This document shows, piece after piece, positions 34,188 to 47,589 of a DNA stretch of 64,000 bases (the stretch's first letter is position 1; the number at the start of each line of letters is the position of its first letter). The translations under genes and the position numbers were made by a program. The notes under the pieces were generated by a model that was given only the letters and a program-made list of their open reading frames with translations, had not been told where the DNA came from and did not search any database. Origin of the DNA: Endomychus coccineus (taxonomy: Eukaryota; Arthropoda; Insecta; Coleoptera; Endomychidae). Where the stretch lies: assembly GCA_958510875.1 (NCBI GenBank), contig OY294067.1, positions 254,029,736 to 254,093,735 on the forward strand. Reading direction: 5' to 3'.

Positions 34188-35599
34188 ATAGCATGTATTC
34201 AAACAGGAAATGATCAACAACAGAAATCATCAACAGAAATCAGGTATTGTTAGCAAAAGCAAGACTGATTCATGTTCAGAAATTGCTGGAAAAGATAGAA
34301 CTACTGTTGCCACTTACCAGAGAAACAAAAGACTGTTGGATGCAAAAACTCTAAAAGTTGTAGTTGATTTTAGATTTCCTTTATATTAGTATTTCGAATT
34401 GATAATTCCGAATAATTATATTGTTGTATAGGAATATAGATTGTACCGGGCATTGACATCCAGGTAGTTTAAGTGTCACATTTGCATACGGTTCCATTCA
34501 TAAGTCGCGTATATTTTGATTTCATTCAGAAACGTGCATATTTCGTGTCAACAAAAGATATCGGAACAGATGTAACCATAAACACGGCAAAAAATCGAGG
34601 AACTGGTGGACCATCATGAGCACGAAATGAGCAAAAAAAGGGCTCGGCTGGAGCTGGTGTAGGTGACTTGACCAGAACCTCGATTGGTATAAAAGAACGT
34701 CTCGCAAGCGTTGAAGGAATTATTGTCAGTGAGACAGTGCGAAAAGACAGCCAGAGCGATCATTCCAGAAACAACCAGTTAGACCGCCAAAAGCAAGTGT
34801 TCCGCCAGTTACCATTGAAGTATTACGTAATTTTGCTAATTGATGGATAAATAGCCGTTTTAATAATACTCACATGAATATTTGTTGTCAAGGCTATAAT
34901 AAAGGGAAATAGCCTGTTTGGACCGCGTTTTCGACAAGTATTGTTTCTGAGCTTCCTTGTGCTTCCCCTGAGTTGAATAAATTATTATTATACAGAGAAA
35001 GTAAAATATCAATGTATGTTCAAGCTATAAATAAATTATTGGGAAGTTCCGTGTTTATCTAAAATGACTTTCTGCAACAGCAATTAAGTAGTCAAGAAGT
35101 AACCAAGTATTAATTGCAATTAAAGCCTGCAATTTTAATACTGCTCAGTCTGCCCTATTGACCTCTGGTTACTTAATTCACTGAGACTACCCTGGGACAA
35201 GGCTATCCGTAGATAGCACAGTGATACGTTTCGTGGTAAGGGCCATAGCAGAAGTCCTTAACGAGGAGGAGACAGTGACAAAAATCTGGCGCACGAGAAA
35301 CCAGCATAAAAGTCAATCGGATTCAGATCTGGTAGACTTGAAGGAGTATTGAAGCCGTAGAAAGTAATTATCGCCAAAAGTAACAAGGTACGTCACAGTG
35401 TTTGAGTTAGTGTTTAGCGCTAATTGTCTGTCTTAGTGTCTCGAGTTTCGTTGGATTGTACCATAATATTATTGATGCCCAATTTTATGGTTTCTATGTC
35501 TTAGTAATTGATCTCGATGGGATGACTTCCTACGTTGTTTCAGTAAGTTATCTTTGATGGGATAACCTACTCCGTTCAACTGGAACATATGGATCATCC
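34188..35599. other. Retroelement-derived sequence; possible PBS near 35287
   Basis: ATCTGGCGCACGAGAAACC at 35284 resembles the primer-binding-site and leader motif of arthropod LTR elements (TGGCGC...). The preceding GACAGTGACA could be the 3' edge of an LTR. No clear LTR pair was found, so this is a weak call. Confidence 0.3.
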
Positions 35600-35935
35600 G
35601 TGGCAATCACAATCTATCCCATCACCTTCTTCTCAGGAACTTGTGATTTGGAGTCCATACTCTATTTAGCGTCTGGGTGCCTGTTGGTTCGCGAGCGTTT
35701 CACTTCTTTTCTCGACCTTGCTGGCAACAGGGCCGTGAGCATTCCCCTATCGGTCACCTGGGGACGTGCCTGGTTGCGGTTTCAGGCTCGCCACAAGAGA
35801 AGAGGCTCCTGCTTCCCACGGTTTGATCGAACCTGGTTTGATCAAATTGGTAGTTTAGAACGGTTATCAAATATTCATAGAAAATCTGAATTGTGTGATC
35901 AACGAAAAAAAACCAGAACTAATCAACGGAGGTAA
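35600..35935 (+). CDS. Unrecognised ORF, 111 aa
   Basis: An uninterrupted frame with higher GC than its surroundings. It contains a hydrophobic N-terminal third and an Arg/Lys-rich C-terminus (RKKTRTNQRR). No domain is recognised. It lies downstream of a possible LTR-element leader (35284), so it could be a retroelement leader or gag relic, or chance. Confidence 0.2.
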   Translation: MAITIYPITFFSGTCDLESILYLASGCLLVRERFTSFLDLAGNRAVSIPLSVTWGRAWLRFQARHKRRGSCFPRFDRTWFDQIGSLERLSNIHRKSELCDQRKKTRTNQRR

Positions 35936-37162
35936 GCACTTTTGGAAATATAGAGACCATAAATTATTTGGTTGATGCGTCAAAACATGAATTAACTTGA
36001 AACTTTGGCAAGATGGTTTATTTTAGGGTGCTCACTTAGGTGTAAGATTTCAAAAATACATTTTCCACCCTTTTTATAATGGTATGATTGAGAAAATTAG
36101 GAAAAAGTTCGACCCCTCTGAATTTGTATTCCTTGATTACTACCAATTCCTAAACAATTGAAGTTCCAATACAGTTGCTCAGAATTGATTTTATTCATGA
36201 TTTTACTACGCATAATATAACATTTCTTCATTAGCTACATACAACGGTTAATTTTTGAATTAATATGTTAAGATTATGGAAGTAACATAGGAAAATCTTG
36301 AGGATATATGGGAAGAAGTGTCAAAACCTTTCGCTTAGAAAATATATTTGGCAGCGCTGACCTATTTGAAATTAAATGTTGATTATCTCAAATTTCACAG
36401 TTTTACAGTCACTGGTAGAATCGCCTACAGCCTTTCCTCTCAGCATGGTGCTGGGTTTAATACTTTTTTGATGAAGTGACCCTACGCTACACTACAATAG
36501 CAAGGAAAAGATCTACACTGACACTCTAAATACACCCCGAGTCAAATCAGTTACGACATCTCACAAAAGAATATGAATGAGAGCAATTGTGTGAAATAAT
36601 ACGACATAGAAAGTAACTTTGTTTGTGCTTTTGAAGTGGACGTTTTACGAATAGAGTGGGAGGGTCAGATGCAAAGCCCGCTCACAGTGGGAATCTGTGG
36701 TATGTTCAAGTCATTTTTAACATTCTTCTCTAATTGGGTCTCAATGGTCAAACAAAAGCAAGATGCTAGATTCAACTTAAAATTACCGATTCCATTCCAT
36801 TTGTAAATTCCTCTATAATTTCATATATTGTGTTTATATCTGTTGTATTTTTTACTAATAGTAAAATCACAAACACCCTTTTCCAACATAGATTTTTAAA
36901 ATATTTGCGCATTTTAACAGCTATGCTAGTATCATCAGAGAAACAAGTGAATTGAAAGAGCTACTTATTAGTAGGTATTTATACGATATGTAGATGGAAA
37001 GGGGAATAATATTTGACTTAATAATCATTGAACGTATTCTCTTTAGGTATAGACAAATTTTATTGTGAACACAGACTAACGAGAAGAAGAAACTCAGACA
37101 GACTAAAATATATTGAAAACCGTTGTATTTACCACATCGCTTCGTAAATATGTAAGTTATTA
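35936..37162. other. Intergenic, nothing recognised
   Basis: No supported gene or repeat ends. Confidence 0.45.
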
Positions 37163-37262
37163 TATGTAAATTCTCGGGCAATATGTCACATTAACACACA
37201 TGTTTATTATATTTTTCTCATCTTCACGTACGTTTCTGTCTCACGACCATCATCAGACGTTT
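37163..37262 (-). repeat. Decayed hammerhead-like repeat, sister of 55470-55511
   Basis: On the minus strand: CTGATGA (37256-37250), a GGTC-GTGA-GACA hairpin, GAAA (37236-37233) and CGTACG. Then comes TG, where a hammerhead needs U followed by a non-G base. The bases that should form stem I no longer pair well. The downstream block (minus strand GTTAATGTGACATATTGCCC, 37200-37181) is shared with the 55.4-kb copy. Confidence 0.5.
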
Positions 37263-38416
37263 GAACACTAAGTCGCATCAACTAAAGCACGGGATTCCTT
37301 AAGCTAAGCGTTTATATCAGATTAATTTCAATTGAAATTGACTATGTCGCAAAAACGAGCGAAACATGAAAAAATTAAATCCTAACACATCGATGTGTAA
37401 AACTATGTGTATTAGAGAACCACTACAGAGTAATCTTTCTATAGTTGAGGGCGTCATTACTCGAGAAAGAAGCAAAGACATCTGAACTCGCTTTGCGTCA
37501 AGTAGATATGAAGTTGAACATACATATGTGTTCTTATATTTATGACTAAAATAGCAAAGGTCTTAGCTGTACGAAAATTCATGATTTATTGTATCGGCTT
37601 TTTCTATGTATACACCATTTTACCATAATAAAAAAATACGTTGAAAATTGCAAGTAGTCAATATAAATCAAATTTTTTTATAAATTTGACTCAATGACTG
37701 TATATCGGTTCTGTGATTAACAAACTTAGAATCAGATTTTATGTGAATCATCTCCAGGATAGATCTTTATTAATAATTGGCTTCCTTAGCTAAAATATTA
37801 ACATTTTTACAATCAAACTGATGGTTATAATCAAAACAATAGCAAGCTTTTGTTTTTAATACTATACTTGTGGCCATACATTCTTTTTTGTAAATACTGT
37901 TAAGAGATACCTGTATATGTACTATTTTATTCTAAACATGTTAATTTGTATACCATGTGGGCTTATCTCTGGGTATTAACGATTTTAGACTTGAAAAATA
38001 TTTACCAACACAGTTAGTAGGTTTAGGTATGCTAAATGTTTAGGTCATACTTTTCAAAGCATTACTTAATTTTTTTTGAGGTCTCCGGATTGTATGTTAA
38101 TGTTTAAGATTATTTTTAATACTGTTTATATTATATATATGATTTACTAATACAGATTTTGTTTATCCGTTCAGTGCTTCTGACTCCAATCGACAATTTC
38201 TTATTAATTTCCCCCTATAACGGAAAATTATGGAAGGTACATTGGAAAACCCTTACTTCAGAAGTCTAATAAAACAAACAACTGTCAGTATTAACTACAC
38301 TTCCAGCCGGCTAAGAGGATGTCACTTGTTATTTTGGAGATCTTCGCACGGGGCAACCAAAAGTATTTAATATCTGTTCGTGGAAGCCTTTAATTTGAGA
38401 TGATTTCGCTGTTATA
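37263..38416. other. Intergenic, nothing recognised
   Basis: AT-rich, no supported gene. Confidence 0.45.
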
Positions 38417-39910
38417 CAGGCTTTATCTAAATAACACCAAAAATGTAAGGGGTGATTCCCTGATTAAAATTGAGGAGGTTCTTGGTATAAAATTTTTTGA
38501 AAAACGCTTCGTTGAAAAGTTACACCCCTCCAAAAAATCAAAAAAAAATTATTTTTCTTCATCTTCCCTGTATATTGAGCTAAAGAAATGAAACTTGGTG
38601 AACATTATCTGTCAATAAAATTACACTTTTTCAATCCTAAATTATTTTTGTAAGGAGTTGAAATAATCAACCACTAAGTATTTTTTCTTAGAACGATAAA
38701 ACTTTTTCCTTCCAAAAAACATGTCTAAAAAGCCCCATCCATTTGCAAACTTTTTGATCTCTTCAAGTTGCTTCGAAAAGTTAAGGATTCACAAGAAAAA
38801 AATAAAAGTATTCCGATGCTATTTCAAAAAGAAGAGCTGTTCACGCGAGGGTATTTTGCCGTAAGATCTAGTGGCTTATTCTTTGTAATGAAATCCATAA
38901 GAGCAATTGAAAGCGGGATTGTGCAATGTCATTTATTGTTTCTATTTCTAAATTTTATGATTTTGTGTAGAAAATACTAGTTAATAAACTGAAATTATGG
39001 TTAACTATTCGAATTCAGAAAACTGGCCAGCCCGCTCCCCTGACCTTAATCCTCTGGATTTTTGCATATGGGGATATCTGAAATCTTTGGTCTATTCAAG
39101 CCCAGTTGGAAATATCGATGAAATTCACCAGGAATATTTCAACGCATACGCAATTCTATTAGAAAAAGAGTAGATGCTTGTACTAAAGCTGAAGGCGATC
39201 ACTTTAAAAATTTTTTATGAATTGTATTGTCAATATTCGACATGTTTTTGTTGCCTGTTAAATTGTTATAACATTAATTTATTCATCGTTTGTTCATTTT
39301 TATTCTTAGTTTTAAGCTTCTTAGCCTAGTAGAATCATGGGTTAACTATTTGGTAGACTACTGTTTGATAAAATGTTATTTAACATGCCCTAATGTACCC
39401 AACTAATTAACTAATTGAACATAAACTAACCTAACCAAGTAATAAATCTAATGTCAAATAATTTCAAAACAATACATTTGAAGAAGATAGGCCGCGATCA
39501 ATAACTTTATTTAATCACTCCTTACAACTTCCCGTGAAAATGCATTGCAATACATTCTTTTTCTCGTCCTCAACTTTTCGAAAAACAGTCCAAAAAAATA
39601 GAAATGACATGTTTTTCAAAGGAAAAAATGTTTCATCGAATAAAATCGAAAAGGGGTTGATTATTTCAATTCCTTACAAAAAACTTCAGGGTTGAAAAAA
39701 TTTCAGAAAGTGTAGTTTCATGGACAGATAATGTTCACTAAGTTTAGTTCCATTAGCTCAATATGAAGGGAAGATGAAAAAGAAAAACAATTTTTTCAAA
39801 TTCTTTGGAGGGGCGCAATTTTTCACGGGAGGGCTTTTCAAAAAATGTTATAGCAGAGACTTAATGTTTATCAGGGAATATCACCCCCTGCATTTTTTCG
39901 GTGTAATTGA
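38417..39910 (+). mobile_element. Second long-TIR mariner-type element, decayed
   Basis: Inverted arms (about 38417-38800 and 39500-39910) share GGGGTGATTCCCTGAT, TCATCTTCCCT-TATTGAGCTAA, GAACATTATCTGTC and GGAGTTGAAATAATCAACC. The left end CAGGC after TA (38415-38416) resembles the start of the element at 14830. The right boundary is approximate. A transposase C-terminal fragment lies inside on the plus strand. Confidence 0.6.
39024..39220 (+). pseudogene. Mariner-type transposase C-terminal fragment
   Basis: Starts WPARSPDLNPLDFCIWGYLKSLVYSSPVGNIDEIHQ, containing the third catalytic Asp in its usual setting. A frameshift near 39133 moves it to the frame reading IFQRIRNSIRKRVDACTKAE-GDHFKNFL and a stop at 39218-39220, matching the normal end of such transposases. 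It is closely similar in type to the gene at 15269-16259. The upstream two thirds are missing. Confidence 0.75.
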
Positions 39911-42405
39911 TACATCGCTTATCTAAATTATCATTTCATTGAGACACTTACACATTTTGTGAAGTAAATGCTTTCAGTAAATTATATTTTGCTACTTACT
40001 AATAACTTCTACTGAAATGTAACATATTTATCTGATTCAATAAAATATTAATACAAAACTGAATATACAAAAAAACTATTATGATTCTGCATTTCAACTT
40101 ATGATATTTATATATTCGGTATTCCCCACTAAACGACGTAAAAGTTGTTCCAAATATATAGTTGTTGTTGAACAGTTGACTCATTGAAACTTACATATCT
40201 TATGCGCACAATGAAAAATTCAATTTCCAATTATAGTTGTGGCTTCTTGATATAATTGCTATTTAATTCTTTTGTATTGTAAGACAATGACCCACGCATG
40301 AAGTACGTGCAATTATTACACTTTTGTTGTTTTATATAATTATTACCGATTTGAACAATAATAATAAATGTTAACAGATATTAATCTGAAATTTGCATAC
40401 AATAAATCGTACTGCTATTATAATAATGACATCAACTTCCATGAAGCTTGCAGTCTGCATAATTCTAAACTGTAGATGTGCTGTGAGTATTTAAATTGTG
40501 TTTTATCATCAACTCTGATATTTTACAAATTACTGCGAGTGAAGTGTTCTTTGAATGATAATGATAAATGAATGGAAGATCAATTTCACCAAATGTTGTT
40601 ATTTTTTCTTTAATGTTCAATTCAATCAAAAATATGTTTTTCCTATGACAAAAAACATGCTGGTTAAACTTGCTTAAGTATGTGTACAAATTGTATTTCA
40701 AATAATTTCTAGCAAATTAATATAGTACAAGCAACTAATAATAAAGTATCTCTTCTATAGTCCTAATTTGAAATGGTTTAATGTTGAGTGAACACATAAT
40801 GCGAGTTCCCTTGAATTTCGTTTTGAAGAATTCAAAATTCCCGGGACTCAATCTTTTACGAGTGTATCAGATACTTTGCATGAAATATAAAGATTTCGTT
40901 TGCTATTTCTCATCTTGTTTTGGAATACACATAGTTGCAGTTTTAGTATCCTTGTGATGGCCTTTAATACTATTTTATAGCATCTACTTACCGTGGACGT
41001 ATATGCTCAAAAATTTGTTGATCTATCCTTTACCAGTAGGGATTCATTGCGGTCTCAATTCAATAGATGTTCCCTGAGTTATCACCACTTCTCCCTTCTA
41101 CCAGAATTGGTCAGTTTTGCAATCTGTCAGTATTCAATTTATTTTTCCTGATGTTGGAGAATATTAATATAATTAATATTGACGTTTTTGTAGTGGACAT
41201 TTTTTCTTAAATCTTTTCATATCTACGGCAGACGATTGACGATATTTCAATGTCAAAAATACATCAAATCACAGCTTATCATAGTTGTGTCCCCTTCCGA
41301 TTTACAGTGAATAATATCAAAAAGTAATCCTTAGAATTAAGAATTTCTCAACTTTGAAATAGGTATAGATTCCCGTTTTGAAATATTATAAAAGTTGTAT
41401 CATTTCCGGTTGTACCAGACTACAATGTTTATAATTTACTAGCTTCAATATTATTTCATCATAAGCAATAATTTCGATCGATTTCAAAATCCCATTATTT
41501 TTCAATTTACACATTCGATTTTGATAACTAACGAATTTCCATTTCCATTACATTCAATCTTTTTCATATTTTTACTTCTCTTACTATACGTAGTGTATTG
41601 TAAGAGAAGTACTGTAATCGCCCAAAAAAAAATTTCCGTTCATCTCACCTTGTTTTCAGATTATGTCTGTATGTGCGTATGTAACCCACTATGTTGAAGA
41701 ATGCGCTATTCATATTGGTCGTGCGAATATGAAAATATACAAAAAATACACTCGCAACAATTACTTGGCGTAGGAATTTGAAAAACACAGCATTCTAGAA
41801 TATGAGCATCAATTTATTATTGGCTAACAAAAGGACTCTTTGACGTCATCAGAAAAACATAAATAACATTTCGAGCGCAATCCACGTCGATCAATAATAA
41901 CGTCTAACCTAAAAAGTAATCAAATCACAAGGTATACGCCATGGTTTCTCGAAGTACAAGTGGTAATGATCTCCATCATGAAACACAAGGTATAAGTGAA
42001 CTTTAATATCAAAGTAACCTTTTATAAAAGGAATTGAATCAGTACTGTGTTTATAAACAAGTCAATTATAATTTCTAAGTAGCTACTAGTTAGGAAATTA
42101 ACATTATCAATAAAATTCAGTGCAAATATAACTGCAAAATTGGGAAATGTATTCCCATAGTAAATGGTAACATGATTTGTATCAGCAGTATCTACAACTA
42201 CCATAGTTGTTACTCAAAGTTATGTTCCATGGTAAGGATTATAAGAGTTATAATATTTTGTATACCAAAAACACTTTTTCGAAAAGAATAACTGGAACAA
42301 ATGCTGTCTGAGCCAACCCGATGCGACCAATTACAAGTGGACGTTTAGCTTTAGTTGAATTTTGCTCAATCTCAAGATTTATCAATATTTCATCAAAGGG
42401 TAAGA
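39911..42405. other. Intergenic, contains one dispersed palindromic repeat
   Basis: At 41565-41625 TACTTCTCTTACTATACG and TGTAAGAGAAGTACTG form the palindromic motif also seen at 14705 and 44145. No coding similarity elsewhere. Confidence 0.4.
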
Positions 42406-42407
42406 TA

Positions 42408-43076
42408 CCGGGATATCAAAAATTATCTTGGTCAAGGCTGGTTGCGGAATCTAAAACGTGTGTCTTACTTTACGTTTGAAATAATTATGTCATCCTTAGC
42501 GCTTCGGACTCCGGGATTTTCACGTGGCCTATCGAAATTAGAAGGTTCGAATTATCTAAAAACATAATTGCATGAATGCCAGACGTCCTATGTAATTAGC
42601 TACGAACGAAATCATTTTGACATATGTGACATATGCCTCGAGGAGCTCGCTGCGCGTAAGTTAGAGTTTATACATTTTATCTCGGTCTTGTTAATTTGGG
42701 GACGTTTTTAGCCCCGTGCGACCGGCGCCAGTTGTAATGAAGTGTTTTTGGCTATGGGCCGCTAGCTTTAACCGCGTCGTGTGTATTTTAGTCGCGAGAA
42801 AATTCCCTTTGGTACGTCGATTTACGGAAAATTAACTATTTCAAAACAGTTTTTGACCCGGATTGTGGCTATCACGACCTCTGAAAAGGTTCAAAGTTCA
42901 CATAACTGTTTCATAATTTGTAGTTCATCATTGTTTTACAACTGAAATGAATAGGTATGAAATTTGTAGGTTATTGATGTCAGTGTGACAGTGACATAAT
43001 TATTTCAAACGTAAAGTAAGACACACGTTTTAGATTCCACAACCACCCTTGACCAAGATAATTTTTGATATCCCGG
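42408..43076. mobile_element. TIR element with shared core, TA-flanked (copy C)
   Basis: Ends CCGGGATATCAAAAATTATC and GATAATTTTTGATATCCCGG are flanked by TA (42406-42407, 43077-43078), so mariner/Tc1-type integration is likely. Inverted arms are ~86 bp (to TTGAAATAATTATGTCA). The interior begins TAGCGCTTCGGACTCCGGG and is a shortened version of the core at 22520-23080. Non-coding; the small frames inside are not genes. Confidence 0.75.
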
Positions 43077-45444
43077 TATTTGTATGTACTCTATAATTTC
43101 CTTGAATATTATAATTCTTCCAAATTTTTCTCTTTCATCTTTCTAGACTCCACCCTGACCAGTTGTACAAATTTGCTTAATTAGAAACATGATCTGCAGT
43201 TTGTAAACTTAAATAAAGTAAGTATTAAAAGTTTGATTTTCACTAATTTGATAAATAAATATAACTAAGTATAGTTTCTTTAAACAAATATCACAAAGTT
43301 CGTATGAAGAAGTTGCATAGTAACATTTTATTTATTGAATTAGCAACTTTTAATTTTATTTTACTCAAGTTTAGAATGGATTTTCATCACGTAATGGCTG
43401 ATTCTATTCAAATAATTTGTAAATAAATTAAAATTCAATAATTATCACTTTATTAAATATAAATCGTTGATTCAGTTTCGAATTTCACACTCCATGTAAA
43501 AGACCACACAATATATTTTATGATTGTATTTGCTTAAAAGTAGTACAAAATGACAGATCAATTGAAATATTTTTTGTTTTAAATTCAAAATTGGTAGCTT
43601 TAATATAATACAATATAGGAATATATGCAGAAATATGATGTTTCACCCTATATTTTTCATGTTCCATATGTCCTGAAAAATGATAATTACGTTTTTTTAG
43701 AATAGAGAAATAAGTTCACCGAATCCGAACGAAGAATGATAATTATTTTACAACTAAGCAACTAAAAATAACATCGTATACTATACGCTCATTTTTCATA
43801 AGTGGCATTGTGTCGGTGCAATGAATACTCAAGAATAATTGTAGATGGATGGAGATTGCCATTGTGTAAGCACGTCATGGGATACGTTCGGCTATTTTTG
43901 GGTTTGTCCATTAGCCAATTCTCTGGAACTAAAGAAGCGCCGTTGTAAATTACCCCTCTGACAAACGAAAGAACTTCAAGCTAAATGGCACAGCAAACTG
44001 GCTTTGTACCAATAACAGTTTCTCATGTCTGACTGGACCATTTTATTTATTTATAAACATAATCGAGACACAAAAGTTCGCTGGCTTGTTAGTTAATTTA
44101 AGCCGTTTAGTTCATTTTCTGAAACAGGCTTATGGTTTTCACTTCCCTTACTATATTAGTATAATGGAAGTAAATTGTGATCGGATTTAAAAAATCCGAA
44201 TTGTCGCTAAAATATTCGTTCACAGCCTTTCTGAATCGATGTAAAGTAGTATAGTACAATATTTAATAACCATTTGTTACGTACATATATATAATAATGG
44301 TATGTCAGGTAACAATGTAAAATACACTAAAATCTCAAATATACAATAAAATACAATACAATTGAATATTACAATAAAATATTTATATTCATTATTTTGC
44401 TAAACTCTACTTCGATAATATTATTATTATACATGACCATAGAATGCGCCAGAAACAAGTCAAAAATATCAAGAGCAAGAATTAAAAGTTATTTTTATTT
44501 TCAACAACATGTCTTACATATTCCTTAACAGAATAGAAGACATATTTCTTCAAGACGTTTTTGAGTTTATTGTTAAATTGTAGTAGGAGTTTTGAGATGA
44601 TGTCTGTATGTGCATATTATGTAGATGATAGCGCCATTTCTGTTGGTCGTACGAATTTGAAAATTTACAAATTGCTTTAAAGTGGTGAGAATAGGAACTG
44701 TATTGTTTTAGGGCGCGTTAGCCTCCTTGTTAGTACTTTTTTAAATGAGACTATAGTATTTCACTGAACCATTAAGACAACAGGATTTTTCTGGCTATAT
44801 ATATATGACACACGAACATTCAACCCAAAGAAGTGTCCGAAATTCTTATTTTAATATTTGAATGACCTCACATAAGTGTGACCTCACATATAATTAATTC
44901 CAGACTACAGTAAAAAGCACAGTTCGACATAGCTATTGGTCGTTGAAAAGACGTAAGTCTAGCTTCCCGGTATCGGTCCCCGAATAAATCCCGGTAGACG
45001 TAATAATCTAAACTATTTCATATACCGAATGTTGAACCTGCATCAACGGTTACAGCCGAAGTGGTAATCCGGCTTCGAATTCTTTTACTTCCAATAATAG
45101 CGTAGGTTCGGATCTCAAAGCGGCACAAGTTAGTTAAATTTTTCACGAGTTGGTTCATTGAATTTTTTTAATTTTTTGGGAATAGTAGGTTGGTAGGTTA
45201 TTTGAAAGTTGGTTATTGTGATTGGGTAATTGATTTGTCTTGACTTTGCACACATAGATTACGTCACAATAGTTTCTACCGGTACCGGGAGGCTAGTCAC
45301 AGCGATTGATATAACGAATTCATTACTGACTTAGGATGAACGGTTGCAAAGGCGTTGCTGAGAGCTTCCACTTTATACTGAATTTGATTTTGGTAGCAGC
45401 GTATCAATCTATCAATCAAAGCGAGGGCGGACAAGTTCTGAGCA
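43077..45444. other. Intergenic with dispersed repeat blocks
   Basis: 44140-44180 and 44590-44870 carry blocks of the family at 14265-14800 (CACTTCCCTTACTATATTAG, GAAGTGTCCGAAATTCTTAT). The minus frame at ~43788-43980 is open for 65 codons (LSFVRGVIYNGASLVPENWL...) and follows a stop; I do not recognise it. Confidence 0.4.
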
Positions 45445-45711
45445 CTAGGACCACTTTATTAGGACCATTGTGCTCCTCTTGGAACAAAACTCAGTCCAGG
45501 AGGACTGATCTCTTTCAAGAGAAGCCAGTGCTGGACATTCTACTTGTATATGAGAGGTATTTTCGTCCGTTTCTCCGCATCTATTACAACCTGGGTCAGC
45601 AACGATACCCATTAAATGTAGGTGTCTATTCAGATGACAATGGCCTGTAAGAAGTTTTGCCACCAGTTTGATGCTTCTTCCTCTTCTGCGCATAGGGAGT
45701 AGCGTTTTCAA
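45445..45711 (-). pseudogene. LINE ORF2 C-terminal (RNase H-proximal) fragment
   Basis: The frame reads KLVAKLLTGHCHLNRHLHLMGIVADPGCNRCGETDENTSHIQVECPALASLE. This is the Cys-rich tail typical of jockey/I-type LINE ORF2 proteins (LLTGHxxLxxHLxxMGLxxDPxCRxCGxxxETxxHILxxCPAL). One Cys of the zinc-like set is retained per position. Upstream reverse transcriptase is absent. Confidence 0.7.
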
Positions 45712-45961
45712 GCGTTCCGCAATAATATCAAGGCAAACCGAGAGCCACTGTCATGTTCTCCCAAACTAGCCTAGGGGCTGAGGACAAATGTCAGTGTGAC
45801 CTCATCAACAAGAGGCTTAGACTATACAAAGCTTACGACAGTAACGCGAGACTAAACGTTTAGTCTCAATAGTGCGTAGACGGTGTAACGTGTAAATTCC
45901 ACTTAACGGCTTGGGAATGGCCGCTGTAGTACAGTCGGTTAACTCCTGTGACGTCAGCGAT

Positions 45962-46035
45962 GCTAGACCGTATATTCTAAGTCATGAACTGTATATTCTA
46001 AGAGTCATGGACCGTATATTCTAAGGATCATGGTT
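45962..46035. repeat. Short tandem repeat, three ~25-bp copies
   Basis: CCGTATATTCTAAG, CTGTATATTCTAAGAGTCAT and CCGTATATTCTAAGGATCAT follow each other, each with GTCATGGAC-like spacing. Confidence 0.75.
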
Positions 46036-47589
46036 GTTCGGTGTCAGATCCGTTTCTATTTCGAAGGTGTTCTGTGAAACAACGAGAAAGCCGGAAAGGC
46101 AAGAAAATGGCGACACTTCTGGTCAATCGTTCAAGTGAGAAGTGCGTCGCTAGGTTATTTTTCAACAGGGAGGTGATACCAAGCTTGTGTTTGGAACCAA
46201 ATTCTGGGAATATTCTTCCGTTGAAAACAAAAACATCAATTAACAATTTGGATTGGAATATTTGGAATTAATTGGGTAATCAATGTACCTTAGGGAATCT
46301 AAACCTAGTTTCGACGTGACTGGTTGTGAACGGAAATAAAGTTGTCTTATTTGAAGGAAAACCCTATCGTGATAGAAATAAATATCTTAGTAATTCCATT
46401 TGATTTCACTGACTTCAGGAATTAATTTGCCTCCATAGGTGGTATCTGACATAACATAGGCTAGTCCTAATTTGTTAACAATTGTTATGTATTTTGTTCA
46501 TGTATGTCTTCTGACGACAATAGAACAATAGGGGTTTGAACATATCGTGATTTCAGGGTTCTTCTTCTTCCTCTTTTTTTATCTATGTTGTGGAAAATTC
46601 CGAAAAGAAGTGTGCTGAGGATTGCTTGAATCTGCTGTGGAAAGATTACTTAGGAGTCGCTGATTTATTTGTGCTGTACAATCGTGGAAACGGTATTACA
46701 ATTGTGGCAGGGACCCCTACATGAAGTAGGAGTAATTAATCATCACCAAGCAAATACAACATCCAGCTCTCATCAGGTCAGGATACCGATTTTAGGTTAT
46801 GTAACAATCTTAATAGACATTGAGTATTGTATATTGTGTAAGTTCAACTGTTCACTGTTTTGATGATTTAAGTAATTAACTTCATCCATATTTTCTGATC
46901 ATTTGCTTCATATCTCATTAATATGAGTTCTGTCATAAATTATATCAATATTAGTATTTCAAAGTAAATTTCAATCATTCTGGGTACAGGTCTTTTATTT
47001 TCTTTTCTTCCAGGGTAATTCAACGTGGGGACTTGAGTATTTGCATCCCCTAGTTATATACATAATCCATTGGTTGGTTAAAATACTCTGGCACCCGAAT
47101 TTTTAACATCTAAAATATAACCTACGACCATCTTCACTGTAGATGTCGGCAACCAAGTGATAACATAAAGCTTTTAGTTTATCCTTTAGTAAGAGTAAAT
47201 TGTAACCCTTACAAATTGGCATCCCAACGTGTGGGGCCTGAATTTTGAGACTTACAACGGTACTGGGTGTGACAGGTGATAGATATTTTATTTCAACAAA
47301 GTTATATCTATACCTTGCGGAGAAATATATGTTCCACTTGTTCCTGAGGTGTCCTCATAAGATTGGATTTTTACCTGTGAATAAGCGTGTACAAAAGTGT
47401 TATGACTGAATAAAGTGCGTTACAAAATGGCTTCCTACGTGAATGTATGTTGGTGATGAAAATTTGAAATTCCATCCTCTATCGGAATAGATTACACTGC
47501 AGACAAAAGGAATAGATATTCTGCAAATACTACCACAAATATACATGCTAATTTATTCTTAAGCGATCCGGTAGTTGAAGAATATGCCC
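46036..47589. other. Intergenic; LTR-element leader-like motif at 47213
   Basis: AAATTGGCATCCCAACGTGT followed by GGGGCC (47214-47240) resembles the primer-binding-site and leader of arthropod LTR elements (TGGCxxCCAACGTGGGGC). The preceding CCCTTACA could end an LTR. No gag or pol follows. The reading frames at 46028-46271 show no motif. Confidence 0.35.

Noticed and set aside
43788..43980. 65-codon minus frame LSFVRGVIYNGASLVPENWL...
   Set aside because: Follows a stop, lacks splice sites I can trust, and matches no family I know; kept only as a note.
44961..45295. Possible TIR pair CTAGCTTCCCGGTATCGGT / ACCGGTACCGGGAGGCTAG
   Set aside because: Only ~20 bp with mismatches, no target duplication and no second copy seen; could be chance.
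45917..45965. tRNA A-box-like sequence GTAGTACAGTCGGTTAACTC
   Set aside because: No B box at the right distance.
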